The translations under genes and the position numbers were made by a program. The notes beneath the pieces are model-generated. The model did not search any database. It saw nothing but the letters and a program-made list of their open reading frames with translations, and had not been told where the DNA came from. A stretch of 5,647 nucleotides of DNA from Neorhizobium sp. UBA7851 (GTDB taxonomy: Bacteria; Pseudomonadota; Alphaproteobacteria; Rhizobiales; Rhizobiaceae): NCBI GenBank assembly GCA_002500765.1, contig DLSX01000026.1, positions 1 to 5,647 of the forward strand, read 5' to 3'. Positions 5,500-5,647 of this stretch are shown here, one piece after another (positions within the stretch are counted from its first letter, which is position 1; every line of letters starts with the position of its first letter).

Positions 5500-5647
5500 C
5501 TATTCGGCCGGCGAAAGTCGCGCGGCGCGCAGGCTCTCCCGCTGGTCCATGCGGATGGCGACGAGCGCCACGGCAAGTGCCGCAATCGGCACGAGACCGG
5601 CGATCAACGGGACTGCGCCAAGCCCGAGTCCGTGGTTGATCACCGCG
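5500..5647 (-). CDS. C-terminal end of a membrane transporter, probably MFS (cut by right edge)
   Basis: Only the last 48 residues and the TAG stop are in the window. They consist of a Gly-rich approach (AVINHGLGLGAVPLIAG), one hydrophobic membrane helix (about residues 11-31 of the fragment) and a short charged tail, RMDQRESLRAARLSPAE, which would be cytoplasmic. A final transmembrane helix with a basic-acidic tail of this kind is typical of the twelfth helix of major facilitator drug or sugar efflux proteins such as the AraJ/YdhP group. The same-strand aldo/keto reductase starts 111 bases downstream. With so little sequence the family call is tentative, but that this is a coding membrane-protein end is well supported. 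Confidence 0.6.
   Translation of the reverse strand, partial: AVINHGLGLGAVPLIAGLVPIAALAVALVAIRMDQRESLRAARLSPAE

Overview
The window is GC-rich and gene-dense, with strong G/C preference at third codon positions. A rhizobial-type chemoreceptor, a CtrA-like box and a pair of palindromic intergenic repeats of the kind common in Rhizobiales suggest an alphaproteobacterium of the Rhizobiaceae (Rhizobium/Agrobacterium group). This is inferred from gene style and repeats, not from a search. There are six protein-coding genes, two of them cut by the window edges. I see no tRNA, rRNA, CRISPR array or transposase.

Layout. (1) Positions 1-813, minus: the N-terminal 271 residues of a methyl-accepting chemotaxis protein (two membrane segments, periplasmic helical sensor, HAMP); its signalling domain lies off the left edge. 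(2) Positions 814-1218: a 405-base divergent intergenic region with a perfect TTAA-N7-TTAA (CtrA-type) motif, a 10/11 direct repeat and a perfect 8-bp inverted repeat. (3) Positions 1219-2196, plus: a secreted YiiG-like DUF3829 protein without a lipobox. (4) Positions 2197-2426: the junction between two convergent genes. It holds two inverted copies of a roughly 45-base double-hairpin repeat with a plus-strand terminator-like hairpin between them. (5) Positions 2427-3734, minus: a secreted alpha/beta hydrolase with a visible Ser-Asp-His triad and six cysteines. (6) Positions 3900-4487, minus: a RES-domain protein, the fold of NAD+-degrading toxins of Xre-RES systems, with no antitoxin gene next to it in the window. 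(7) Positions 4561-5388, minus: an aldo/keto reductase close to the 2,5-diketo-D-gluconate reductase group, ending in a strong intrinsic terminator. (8) Positions 5500-5647, minus: the last 48 residues of a membrane protein, probably an MFS transporter.

The four right-hand genes share the minus strand but do not look like one tight operon. The gap between transporter and reductase (111 bases) holds two hairpins, a perfect 12-bp terminator separates the reductase from the RES gene, and the hydrolase has its own strong ribosome binding site after a 165-base gap. No shared pathway is evident: the genes are individually ordinary rhizobial functions (chemotaxis, envelope proteins, a redox enzyme, a transporter). 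The parts most worth a second look are the apparently solitary RES gene sitting just behind a terminator, the covarying inverted repeat pair, and the CtrA-like box beside the chemoreceptor.
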